From positions 1 through 49,434 of the forward strand of contig JBAYUI010000006.1 in NCBI GenBank assembly GCA_041675165.1: a stretch of 49,434 bases of DNA, given 5' to 3'. This document shows positions 31,440-39,066 of this stretch, in pieces; position 1 is the first letter of the stretch; each line of letters begins with the position of its first letter. The notes beneath the pieces were generated by a model. It was not told where the DNA came from. It worked only from the letters and a program-made list of their open reading frames with translations, and did no database searches. This DNA comes from CAIKZD01 sp041675165 (lineage in GTDB: Bacteria; Patescibacteriota; Minisyncoccia; Moranbacterales; UBA2206). A program made the position numbers and the translations under genes.

Positions 31440-32594
31440 ATGAACAATTTCGAAAATATAAATACGCAAAATATTGAGGCGGAGAATGTAGAGGTCCATG
31501 AAAAAGAACTAAACAGGAAGCTTGAGGCGATTCAGCTAACGTATGCGGAGGAGCGATATCGAAAAGAGCTTGAAATGGGAAATGATTCAGTTTCATTTGC
31601 TGATTTTATTGAGCAGAATACGGGAATAATTTCAAGGTTGAAAACTGGGTATGATCGGAGTTTGAGTGATAAGCTTGATGATGAGGATATATTTTTAGAG
31701 AACATAAAAAAAGAAATAGACGATATGTATGCTGAAAAAAATGAGCGATGGCAAGAAAAAATGCTTGAAGTATTGGATTACGCTCATAACAGACTTGATC
31801 CAAGGAAGGAGAGCTGGGAAGGAGTTGAACGCTTGGGAATTTTACATTATACGGTTTCAAAAGCGAAAAAGGGGCTTTCCGAATATGGCATTGGGGAGAT
31901 GGGTGATATTATGGAAATCCACATAGAAGAAATGTATAAACAAAAAGACCGAAGCTTTACTGCCCAAAGCTTCAAGCAATCGCTTGCCGGACTGGCCGAA
32001 CGGATTGCAAAAGATCATTTGTGCGTGAGCGATATAGTTGCGAAATCATGGATGCTCGATAGTAACCTAACCAAATATATCGGTTTCGAAACGATTAAAA
32101 AAACAGAAGATCTTGATAATTTTTCTACCTGGTGGCAGTTTATTGACAAGGATGGACAAATCAATAAAAAGAGACTTGATCAACTTATGAAGACCGGAAA
32201 ACCTCCTTTTCAGGTGGCGCTGACTAGAATTAATGTGGAGGATTTTTTGAGGAAATATCTGCCAGAGGAATGTAAGGGGGATGTTATTTTGAAAGAATAT
32301 TCCCCGCAGGCTAAAGCTATGCGTGAATTCAGAGAGGCTTTCGGAGTCGGATTTGATTCAGCCGATCCAGAAGGAATTGTTGGCTTGTTCTCCGGGAGCG
32401 ACTTATACGCTGAACTTTATAAAAATGGTGATTTGGATGAGGTAATAGATTTTCTTGTTGAAATGAAAATAAAGGGTTATACGCACCAGCAAATAACTAA
32501 TATGAAAAACGAAAGACTGGATGCTATTTCCGAGAGATTAAGGAAGAAGATAAAATTTGAAGAATATGTAGACAAGAAAATTCATATCGAATAA
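31440..32594 (+). CDS. lineage protein with GNAT-like C-terminal motif, unknown function
   Basis: A 384-residue soluble protein. The first 130 residues are charged and helical. Around residues 190-290 is a block, VAKSWMLDSNLTKYIGFETI followed by FLRKYLPEE, that resembles the end of the next gene (ISWIANSNPKILEKRLGF and FLKKYFTE). This is the A-S-W/leader-helix-GF pattern seen in GNAT-type acyltransferases. The last 80 residues are helical. I do not know the function. Codons in the same frame stay open for another 33 codons after the TAA stop (see 32595), so the protein may have lost a short C-terminal piece. It has its own promoter. Confidence 0.65.
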   Translation: MNNFENINTQNIEAENVEVHEKELNRKLEAIQLTYAEERYRKELEMGNDSVSFADFIEQNTGIISRLKTGYDRSLSDKLDDEDIFLENIKKEIDDMYAEKNERWQEKMLEVLDYAHNRLDPRKESWEGVERLGILHYTVSKAKKGLSEYGIGEMGDIMEIHIEEMYKQKDRSFTAQSFKQSLAGLAERIAKDHLCVSDIVAKSWMLDSNLTKYIGFETIKKTEDLDNFSTWWQFIDKDGQINKKRLDQLMKTGKPPFQVALTRINVEDFLRKYLPEECKGDVILKEYSPQAKAMREFREAFGVGFDSADPEGIVGLFSGSDLYAELYKNGDLDEVIDFLVEMKIKGYTHQQITNMKNERLDAISERLRKKIKFEEYVDKKIHIE

Positions 32595-32696
32595 ACGCCT
32601 AAAACTTTTTATGTTATCGACGACAATACTGTGCTCAAAATTGTGGATGGAAAGACGGAAGTAATTTCTGAAGGAGTGTGGAAGAAATTTAACTAA
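32595..32696 (+). pseudogene. in-frame remnant beyond the stop of the 384-residue protein
   Basis: Directly after the TAA at 32592, the same frame reads 33 codons (TPKTFYVIDDNTVLKIVDG, then KTEVISEGVWKKFN) to a second TAA. The translation looks like a real beta-hairpin sequence, not random sense codons. It is either a decayed C-terminus, a separate lost gene, or a readthrough extension. Confidence 0.45.
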
Positions 32697-32705
32697 TACT
32701 TACAT

Positions 32706-33365
32706 ATGGAAAAAATGTTTGAAAAACAGGCTAGCCCGATTGAGAAAGGGAAAGGTGGTAATGAGAAAGATAATATGTTTCTTGTGCTAAAACAAAAAAT
32801 GGCGTTCGTCTTTGGTTCTCATCTGACCGGTAGAGAGCGGGTAGATGAATTAATAGGAAGCAACAGGAGTGTTATAGATCTGTCCGATGATAGAAAAACT
32901 ATCCTTGGAGACTTGGAAAAATGTGTGAACATCAAAGATAGGCGTGGTTTCGCTGAAGCTGCTGCTGAGGCGCTTTGGCCGTTGATTGCATCAATCTCAC
33001 CGGAAAATCTTTCAGGCGAGCATGATTGTAAAGTAATCAATGAATTTTTGACATATGAAGTTGAAGGCAGTTATCTTTACATCCATGTTTTTTCTGGTGG
33101 GCTGGATGGTAAAATTTCAGTTTTTATAGCTGGCTTGCGTGAAATCGCTAAAATAATTGAGAAAGACTCGAGCATTAAGAAGATCCAGGCCATATCGTGG
33201 ATAGCGAATTCTAATCCGAAAATACTTGAAAAAAGACTGGGCTTTACTGTGCAAGAGGAAATAGACAAAGATATTCCTGAAAGGTTCTACCCACAAGACG
33301 GCAGAGTTTATAAGCAGGCTTATATGGCGCGAGAAGATTTTTTGAAAAAATATTTTACTGAATAA
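32706..33365 (+). CDS. probable GNAT-fold protein, unknown substrate
   Basis: A 219-residue soluble protein. The C-terminal 90 residues have an acyltransferase-like arrangement: strand KISVFIAGLREIAKII, then IQAISWIANSNPKILEKRLG (the usual NxxxxxLxxxxGF segment), then a strand and KQAYMAREDFLKKYF. The N-terminal part is helical and unknown. The related motif in the preceding gene suggests the two share a domain. There is no clear Shine-Dalgarno, and a terminator follows. Confidence 0.6.
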   Translation: MEKMFEKQASPIEKGKGGNEKDNMFLVLKQKMAFVFGSHLTGRERVDELIGSNRSVIDLSDDRKTILGDLEKCVNIKDRRGFAEAAAEALWPLIASISPENLSGEHDCKVINEFLTYEVEGSYLYIHVFSGGLDGKISVFIAGLREIAKIIEKDSSIKKIQAISWIANSNPKILEKRLGFTVQEEIDKDIPERFYPQDGRVYKQAYMAREDFLKKYFTE

Positions 33366-33416
33366 AAAATTAATATGCTCGCAGAGATGCCATGTCAATA
33401 GATGTAGTGTAAAAAC

Positions 33417-33425
33417 TGTGTATAA
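33417..33425 (-). promoter_or_regulatory. DnaA-box-like site (variant)
   Basis: Minus strand AAAAAGTTATACACAG contains TTATACACA, which fits the relaxed DnaA consensus TTWTNCACA and shares the extended context of the other three sites. Confidence 0.4.
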
Positions 33426-33436
33426 CTTTTTGAGAG

Positions 33437-33460
33437 AAGTCCATTTTATGGGCTTTTTTT
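33437..33460 (+). terminator. Rho-independent terminator
   Basis: AAGTCCAT pairs with ATGGGCTT, followed by TTTTT. It ends the 219-residue gene before the mraZ promoter. Confidence 0.75.
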
Positions 33461-33486
33461 GATGGGATTTTCGGGGAGTTAATGTG

Positions 33487-33550
33487 TTGACCGATGCACA
33501 CCAGTGGAGTAAAATAGGGTCACGTGGTGTGAAAGTGGGGAGAAGTGGTA
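33487..33550 (+). promoter_or_regulatory. mraZ promoter with MraZ-binding repeats
   Basis: TTGACC (33487-33492), a 17-base spacer and TAAAAT (33510-33515) form the promoter. GTGGAG (33504), GTGGTG (33524), GTGGGG (33535) and GTGGTA (33545) recur at about one helical turn and match the GTGGGN repeats known as MraZ sites. This predicts autorepression of the division and wall cluster. Confidence 0.8.
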
Positions 33551-33581
33551 AATTTAAAATATTCACACTCGCAAAATTGGC

Positions 33582-34016
33582 ATGTTCATCGGAGAATATC
33601 AACATTCTATCGATCCGAAAAAAAGATTGGCGGTGCCAAGCAAGTTTCGATCTGAACTGAAAAGTAAGGTGGTAGTCACGCGGGGCTTGGATAAGTGCCT
33701 CTTCGTCTATCCGATGAAAACTTGGGAAGAGATTGCGGGTAAACTCGGTTCGATGCCGGTCGGGGAAGCAGCTACGCGAAGTTTTGTGAGACTCATGCTG
33801 GCCGGAGCGACCGATTGTGAAATTGACAAACAAGGCCGCGTCTTGGTGCCGGACTACTTGAAAGACTATGCCGGGCTCGACAAGAACGTGGTCATTGCTG
33901 GACTGTTCAACCGTTTGGAAATCTGGGATGAGAAGAAATGGAATGAATACAAGAAGCACGCGGAAAAGAATACGGATGAGATTGCGGAACAATTGGGGAA
34001 GTTAGGAGTCTACTAA
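33582..34016 (+). CDS. mraZ: Transcriptional regulator MraZ
   Basis: A 144-residue protein with two SpoVT-AbrB-like halves: MFIGEYQHSIDPKKRLAVPS and later CEIDKQGRVLVPDYLKDYAG. The family binds GTGGG repeats at its own promoter, which are present here. First gene of the division/wall cluster. No Shine-Dalgarno is seen. Confidence 0.96.
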   Translation: MFIGEYQHSIDPKKRLAVPSKFRSELKSKVVVTRGLDKCLFVYPMKTWEEIAGKLGSMPVGEAATRSFVRLMLAGATDCEIDKQGRVLVPDYLKDYAGLDKNVVIAGLFNRLEIWDEKKWNEYKKHAEKNTDEIAEQLGKLGVY

Positions 34017-34017
34017 A

Positions 34018-34064
34018 TCAGAACCACTGATTCTCACTTGATTCGCACATGATTTCACTGAATG
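34018..34064 (+). repeat. dispersed repeat (CAGAACCACTGATTCTCACT), copy 3
   Basis: A direct copy of the 12925 element, starting two bases after the mraZ stop. Confidence 0.75.
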
Positions 34065-34092
34065 TTAAGAAATTTCCTCTGATTAAAAATCA

Positions 34093-35013
34093 ATGACAAT
34101 TCATAAACCAGTTTTGCTGAACGAAACTATAGAAAGCCTGAACTTGAAGCCTGACGCGATAGTAGTGGATGCGACGCTGGGCGGAGGCGGGCATAGCTGC
34201 GAGATTTTAAAAATAATAAAGAATGGAAAGCTGATAGGCATTGATGCTGACATAAAAGCGATAGAAAATTTCAGAAAAGAAAATAAGCAGGACGAGAGAA
34301 TAATTTTAGTCAATGACAATTTTGCCAATTTAGAAAATATATTAGCCGATTTGAAAATAGAAAAAGTGGATGCGATTCTGGCGGACCTGGGCTGGTCGAG
34401 CGATCAGTTGGTCGGCAAGGGGATGAGTTTCATGCAGGAGGAAGAATTGGATATGCGTTTGGACGCACAGCAAGAGTCAACCGCTAAGAAAATCGTCAAT
34501 GAATATCCACAAGCAGAATTGCAAAGACTGATCAAGAATTATGGTGAAGAGCGATTTGCTACGAGTATTGCGAGAAAAATAGTGGCTGCTAGGAAGGATA
34601 AGGAAATAGTTACGACCAAAGAATTGGCGGAAATCATCGGGACGGCGGTGCCGAGCGTATACAAACATGGGAAAATCAACCCGGCGACGCGGACTTTCCA
34701 GGCTATCCGCATTGAAGTCAATCATGAACTTGAGAATTTGGAAAAGTTTTTGCCGATAGCTATCCAGGCATTGGATCCGAAAGGCAGGTTGGCAGTCATC
34801 GCGTTCCATTCATTAGAAGATAGGATCATTAAAGATATTTTTAGGAGAAATGCAAGGGGATGCATTTGTCCGCCGACTTTTCCGCAATGCGTTTGCGGCG
34901 AAAGCCCGGTCGTTTTGGTCATCACGAAGAAACCGATTGTTGCCAGCGATGGAGAAATCGGCGACAATCCGCGCGCCAGAAGCGCGAAGCTCAGAGTTTG
35001 CGAAAAAATATAA
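34093..35013 (+). CDS. rsmH: 16S rRNA (cytosine1402-N4)-methyltransferase RsmH
   Basis: A 306-residue SAM-dependent methyltransferase. Motif I is VVDATLGGGGHS, followed by LADLGWSSDQL, NPATRTFQAIRIEVN and the closing NPRARSAKLRVCEK. Three Cys sit in the variable segment ARGCICPPTFPQCVCGE. It acts on the ribosomal P site. Its place after mraZ is typical. Confidence 0.97.
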   Translation: MTIHKPVLLNETIESLNLKPDAIVVDATLGGGGHSCEILKIIKNGKLIGIDADIKAIENFRKENKQDERIILVNDNFANLENILADLKIEKVDAILADLGWSSDQLVGKGMSFMQEEELDMRLDAQQESTAKKIVNEYPQAELQRLIKNYGEERFATSIARKIVAARKDKEIVTTKELAEIIGTAVPSVYKHGKINPATRTFQAIRIEVNHELENLEKFLPIAIQALDPKGRLAVIAFHSLEDRIIKDIFRRNARGCICPPTFPQCVCGESPVVLVITKKPIVASDGEIGDNPRARSAKLRVCEKI

Positions 35014-35052
35014 ATAAAAAAGAAAAATAATTTTCAGGGGGACTGAAAATTA

Positions 35053-35505
35053 ATGTTGGGAATTTCAACCATAGACATTTTCGGCCTTGGGAATTTCGGC
35101 AAAGGGAATTCCGGCCACAGAAAAAGAACGGCAGTTTCGAACTGTAGCGTTTTGAATATGCGTGAGTGCAGTTCTCGGGGCGTAAAAAAGAATGCAAATC
35201 AAAGAAACTCACAGATAAATTTGAAGATGGAAATCAAAAGTGCATGGTTGGCTCTGGCAGCAGTCGTTGTTTTTTCGGGAGCACTCTATCTGTTCCAAGT
35301 CAACAGTTTGGCGGCCAAAGGTTATGAGCTTAAGGAGTTGCAAAACAGCTTACTCAGCCTTCAGGAGGCCAATAAAAAAGGCAGGATCCAAGAAGTGGAA
35401 CTGATGTCGATGTATAACATAGAAAAAGTGACGCAAAATTCAGATCTGGTCAGTTTGAACAATGCTACCTATCTCGAACTTAACGGACCGGTCGCGATGA
35501 AATAG
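35053..35505 (+). CDS. FtsL-like divisome protein
   Basis: A 150-residue bitopic protein by position and shape: one membrane helix (about 65-83, WLALAAVVVFSGALYLF) followed by a short coiled coil (GYELKELQNSLLSLQEA), between rsmH and the PBP as FtsL usually is. The first 58 residues are odd: Gly/Asn-rich, with repeated GGGAATTTC words in the DNA. An internal ATG at 35227 (MEIKSAWLALAAV) would give a normal 92-residue FtsL. GGGGGA before 35053 favours the longer form, while the composition favours the shorter. Confidence 0.65.
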   Translation: MLGISTIDIFGLGNFGKGNSGHRKRTAVSNCSVLNMRECSSRGVKKNANQRNSQINLKMEIKSAWLALAAVVVFSGALYLFQVNSLAAKGYELKELQNSLLSLQEANKKGRIQEVELMSMYNIEKVTQNSDLVSLNNATYLELNGPVAMK

Positions 35506-35524
35506 GCATTTAAAATAACGGAAT

Positions 35525-37414
35525 ATGGCGCTTAAAGTCTTACTGAATAATCGCTACAAAACAGGCCATCGGTGCAGCTTGCCGGAAAAAGGAAAAATCC
35601 TCGAAGTGCGGGTGTATGTCCTATTTTTTCTGATTTTCATCTTTGCCGGCGGTATTTTTTTTAGATTGTATTTCTTGCAGGTTTCTTCTTTCGGCTACTA
35701 TAAAAAATTAGCGGACAACCAACACTCGATCTTGAAAGATATTTTTCCTCAGCGCGGAGAAATATTTTTGCAAGATTCTGATTCGCTGTATCCCGTAGCG
35801 GTGGATAAGGATTCCAAGATGGCGTATGCCGTGCCGCGAGAAATGTCCGATCCAGCCGGAGTGGCCAAGACCGTCTCGCCGATCCTCGGTCTTGACGAGA
35901 ATGAAATTCGGGGTAAGCTTTCCAAGCAGGATGATATGTACGAAGTCCTGAAACATCGCTTGAACGATGATGAAGTGGCGAAGTTGAACGATTTGAAGCT
36001 GGAAGGGATCCATCTGTCAGACGAATCGTATCGCTATTATCCGGCGGAAAATCTGGCTTCGCAAGTCTTGGGGTTTGTCGGCTGGCGGGATAACGGGCTG
36101 GGCGGCCGTTATGGTGTGGAAAACTATTTCGATGCGCGATTATCCGGTCATCCTGGCCGGCTCTCACAAGACAAATCAAACTCCGGTTTTTGGATACCGA
36201 CAGGCGATCAAGATATCATTCCGGCCAAAAACGGAGATGGCTTGGTCCTTACTATAGATCATATCATCCAGTATGAAACAGAAAAGATCCTTAAAAGTGC
36301 TATCGCCAAATTCAGCGCGCAAAGAGGGACGATCATCGTTATGGAACCCGGAACAGGCAAGATAATGGCGATGGCCAGCTATCCCGATTTCAATCCGAAT
36401 AATTATCAAGGCGAGGATATGGCCAGCTTCAGGAATTTGGCCGTCAGCGATCCTTATGAATGTGGCAGTATCTTCAAGACGATCACGCTGGCCTCGGCTA
36501 TCGATGCCGGACGCGTCAGTCCTGATACGACCTTTGTGGATACGGGAGTAGTGAAAGAAGCGGGCTTCTCCATAAAGAATGCCAATTACAAGGCGTATGG
36601 CAAACAGACGATGACCCAGGTTTTGGATATGTCGATAAATACGGGCGCGATATTCGCAGAGCAAGAGTTGGGGAATGCGAATTTTCTGGACTATGCCAAG
36701 CGGTTCGGATTCGGCAGTACTACTGGCATTGATCTGCCGGGGGAAAGCGCTGGGAATCTGGCCAATTTGAAAAATTTCAAAACAGATATAAATTTTTTCA
36801 CCGCTTCTTTCGGCCAAGGCATCACAGTCACTCCAATGCAAATGGTTGCGGCCTATAATGCTTTGGCGAGCGGAGGAAAATTGATGAAACCGCAGATAAT
36901 CGAGAGGATCATCTATCCGAATGGCGCACAGGAAAAAGTAGCGCCTCAGGAGGTGCGCAGTGCCGTGACGCAACAGACTGCCAATGAAATCGCGACAATG
37001 CTCAGGAGCGTGGTGGTGAACGGAGAAGGTAAGATGGCGGATGTCCCTGGGTATCTGATCGGCGGGAAAACCGGTACGGCTCAGGTGGCCAGCTCGGACT
37101 CGAAAGGTTATCAAGAAGGACAGAATATCGGATCATTCGCCGGTTTTGCGCCCGTTGATAAGCCGCGTTTTACGGTTCTGGTAAGGATAGATAATCCCAA
37201 AGGCGTGAACTGGGCGGAATCGAGCGCCGCGCCGACCTGGGGGGAGCTTATGAAATTCCTCTTGAACTACAAAAACATCCAACCTACGGAAAAATATACC
37301 CAAGCGGATATTGAAAAATTCAACAATACGCACGATCTGAGCAAATATTCTCTGAAAAGTGAAGAAGAACAAGATAATAAAAAACAAACTGATGATGAAA
37401 AGCCAAACCCATAA
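35525..37414 (+). CDS. Peptidoglycan transpeptidase, FtsI/PBP2 type
   Basis: A 629-residue class B penicillin-binding protein. One membrane anchor (about 30-52) is followed by the dimerisation domain with FPQRGEI and the transpeptidase domain. The catalytic triplets are SIFK (Ser315, Lys318), SIN (Ser370) and KTG (Lys515), all intact. The segment before the nucleophile is YECGSIFK where most members have EPGSTFK. The C-terminal 70 residues are polar. It cross-links septal wall. It lies 19 bases after the FtsL-like gene and overlaps murF. Confidence 0.95.
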   Translation: MALKVLLNNRYKTGHRCSLPEKGKILEVRVYVLFFLIFIFAGGIFFRLYFLQVSSFGYYKKLADNQHSILKDIFPQRGEIFLQDSDSLYPVAVDKDSKMAYAVPREMSDPAGVAKTVSPILGLDENEIRGKLSKQDDMYEVLKHRLNDDEVAKLNDLKLEGIHLSDESYRYYPAENLASQVLGFVGWRDNGLGGRYGVENYFDARLSGHPGRLSQDKSNSGFWIPTGDQDIIPAKNGDGLVLTIDHIIQYETEKILKSAIAKFSAQRGTIIVMEPGTGKIMAMASYPDFNPNNYQGEDMASFRNLAVSDPYECGSIFKTITLASAIDAGRVSPDTTFVDTGVVKEAGFSIKNANYKAYGKQTMTQVLDMSINTGAIFAEQELGNANFLDYAKRFGFGSTTGIDLPGESAGNLANLKNFKTDINFFTASFGQGITVTPMQMVAAYNALASGGKLMKPQIIERIIYPNGAQEKVAPQEVRSAVTQQTANEIATMLRSVVVNGEGKMADVPGYLIGGKTGTAQVASSDSKGYQEGQNIGSFAGFAPVDKPRFTVLVRIDNPKGVNWAESSAAPTWGELMKFLLNYKNIQPTEKYTQADIEKFNNTHDLSKYSLKSEEEQDNKKQTDDEKPNP

Positions 37415-38735
37415 ATCAAAAAAATTATTATTGCTGGAAAAGATGTTGCGCTTTTTGGCGATGGCGATACTTGATAAATATAATCCGCGTATTGTCGGCA
37501 TTACAGGTTCAGTTGGAAAAACTTCGACCAAGGAAGCGGTTTTCGAGGTGATGAGCAAATATGCCCGCGTCCGGAAGAATGAAAAGAATTATAACAACGA
37601 AATTGGGCTGCCACTGACGATCATCGGCATTGAAAGTGGCGGAAGCTCGATCCTGAAATGGCTCTTAGTTTTTGCCAAAGCGTTATGGCTGGTTATTTTT
37701 CCGGTGGAATATCCAGAAATTTTGATTTTGGAATTGAGCGCCGATCGATCGGGGGACATGGCTTATCTCATGAGTTTCATCTATTGCGAAACGGTCGTTA
37801 TCACGGACATTTCTGGGTCTCATTTGGAATTTTTCAAGAATCTGAACGGTGTGGCTAAGGAAAAATGGACATTGATTGAAAAAGCCTTGCCGGGAGCCCT
37901 AGCGGCGATAAACATCGATAATCCTACGATAGCCAAATTTAAGAATCAGAACAAGAAAGAGGACATTGAATTTCTGACATTCGGTTTTTCTGATGAAGCC
38001 GATATCCAAGCCAAAGAAGTCTATTTCAATTATTCCAATGGAGAAAATTCTGACAAAAAAGAAATCAAAGGCCTTTCATTCAAATTGGTTTACAAGGGTA
38101 CGATGTTGCCGGTCAGATTGAATAATGTTCTGGCGCGCCACAGCATCTATGCGGCTTTGGCCGCCGTGGCGGTGGGCATCAAATTCAAGCTCAATCTGGT
38201 GGAAATTGCGGCGGCGCTCACTAATTTTTCCCTGCCCAGCGGCCGAATGACGCTGATTGCCGGAATGAGGAACAGTTTCATTATTGATGATACTTATAAT
38301 TCATCACCCGTCAGCGCGGCGGCGGCCTTGGAAATCATGCGAGAAATCAAGGCATCGCGCAAGATTGCGATTATGGGCGATATGCTGGAATTGGGCAAGG
38401 ACACGGAAGAGGGGCATCGGACAGTGGCCAAGAAATTTTTGGAGATGAAAGGCGATATGTTCTTCGCCGTAGGTCGCCGGATGCGGTTTGCGGCCGAGGA
38501 GCTCGAAAAACACAATTTCAACTCAAAAAATATCTTTATCTTCCCTGACCCGCTGAGTGCCGGCAAAAAATTGAAAGAAATCGTGCAGGACGGGGACTTG
38601 ATCCTGATCAAAGGTTCGCAAGGTATGCGCATGGAAAAGGTAGTGGAAGAAGTGATGGCCTCTTCGGAAAGCGCCTCCTTTTTGCTCACGCGCCAAGATG
38701 AGGCTTGGAAGAAGAAAGAATGGCGAGAAGTGTAG
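37392..38735 (+). CDS. murF: UDP-N-acetylmuramoyl-tripeptide--D-alanyl-D-alanine ligase (MurF-like)
   Basis: A 447-residue Mur ligase. The ATP loop is GITGSVGKTSTKE, the middle domain has ELSADRSGDMAYL in place of the canonical ExG segment, and the C-terminal domain carries IDDTYNSSPVSAAAALE and GDMLELGKDTEEGHR, both typical of MurF. It adds D-Ala-D-Ala to the cytoplasmic precursor. Paired ATGs at 37392 and 37395 overlap the PBP gene by 20-23 bases, so translation is probably coupled. Two hydrophobic patches (WLLVFAKALWLVIF) suggest membrane association, which is unusual. murD, mraY and ftsW do not follow here. Confidence 0.9.
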   Translation: MMKSQTHKSKKLLLLEKMLRFLAMAILDKYNPRIVGITGSVGKTSTKEAVFEVMSKYARVRKNEKNYNNEIGLPLTIIGIESGGSSILKWLLVFAKALWLVIFPVEYPEILILELSADRSGDMAYLMSFIYCETVVITDISGSHLEFFKNLNGVAKEKWTLIEKALPGALAAINIDNPTIAKFKNQNKKEDIEFLTFGFSDEADIQAKEVYFNYSNGENSDKKEIKGLSFKLVYKGTMLPVRLNNVLARHSIYAALAAVAVGIKFKLNLVEIAAALTNFSLPSGRMTLIAGMRNSFIIDDTYNSSPVSAAAALEIMREIKASRKIAIMGDMLELGKDTEEGHRTVAKKFLEMKGDMFFAVGRRMRFAAEELEKHNFNSKNIFIFPDPLSAGKKLKEIVQDGDLILIKGSQGMRMEKVVEEVMASSESASFLLTRQDEAWKKKEWREV

Positions 38736-38745
38736 GAATAAAAAG

Positions 38746-38754
38746 TTATCCACA
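38746..38754 (+). promoter_or_regulatory. DnaA-box-like site
   Basis: Perfect TTATCCACA in AAAAGTTATCCACAG, 11 bases after the murF stop. Confidence 0.5.
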
Positions 38755-38763
38755 GGACAGAAT

Positions 38764-38793
38764 TTGTAAATAATGATATGGTATCATTATAAT
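38764..38793 (+). promoter_or_regulatory. promoter candidate with palindrome
   Basis: TTGTAA (38764), an 18-base spacer and TATAAT (38788-38793). The spacer contains the palindrome AATGATA/TATCATT, a possible operator. Confidence 0.45.
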
Positions 38794-38810
38794 CTCCTTA
38801 GGATAATTTT

Positions 38811-38930
38811 ATGGAAAAAATAGAAAAACATATTGCCATTTTTAGTGAGATCGTGACAAATTGTCACGGGTTGAAATTAATTGCTTTGGATCGAAAGACG
38901 CATTGGCCGGCCAGTCGTTTCGAAGAATAA
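38811..38930 (+). CDS. 39-residue ORF, possible gene remnant
   Basis: MEKIEKHIAIFSEIV, then TNCHGLKLIALDRKT and HWPASRFEE. It is preceded by a plausible promoter and reads like protein, but I do not recognise it and it may be the stump of a larger gene lost when the Fic island formed. 38931-38990 holds a 9-base-pair hairpin (AATAAGGAG/CTCCTTATT) and nothing else I can support. Confidence 0.35.
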   Translation: MEKIEKHIAIFSEIVTNCHGLKLIALDRKTHWPASRFEE

Positions 38931-38990
38931 TTTTTTGAAAAATAAGGAGAGGAAAAGGAATGAGGACACTCCTTATTCCAGTCATTGAAG

Positions 38991-39045
38991 TTTGTATGCA
39001 TGTGTTGACACAATATATACAAACTGCTATACTTTGTATACATTA
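38991..39045 (+). promoter_or_regulatory. fic promoter flanked by TTTGTATRCAT operators
   Basis: TTGACA (39005-39010), a 17-base spacer and TATACT (39028-39033). TTTGTATGCAT (38991) and TTTGTATACAT (39034) flank it as direct repeats, and the spacer contains ATATATACAAA in the opposite sense. This looks like a repressor-controlled promoter. Confidence 0.6.
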
Positions 39046-39066
39046 ACTAAAAAATGTAAACAAACT

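Noticed and set aside
38960..39046. 28-codon ORF with a good Shine-Dalgarno (MRTLLIPVIEVCMHVL start)
   Set aside because: It overlaps the fic promoter and operators completely, and its translation looks incidental.
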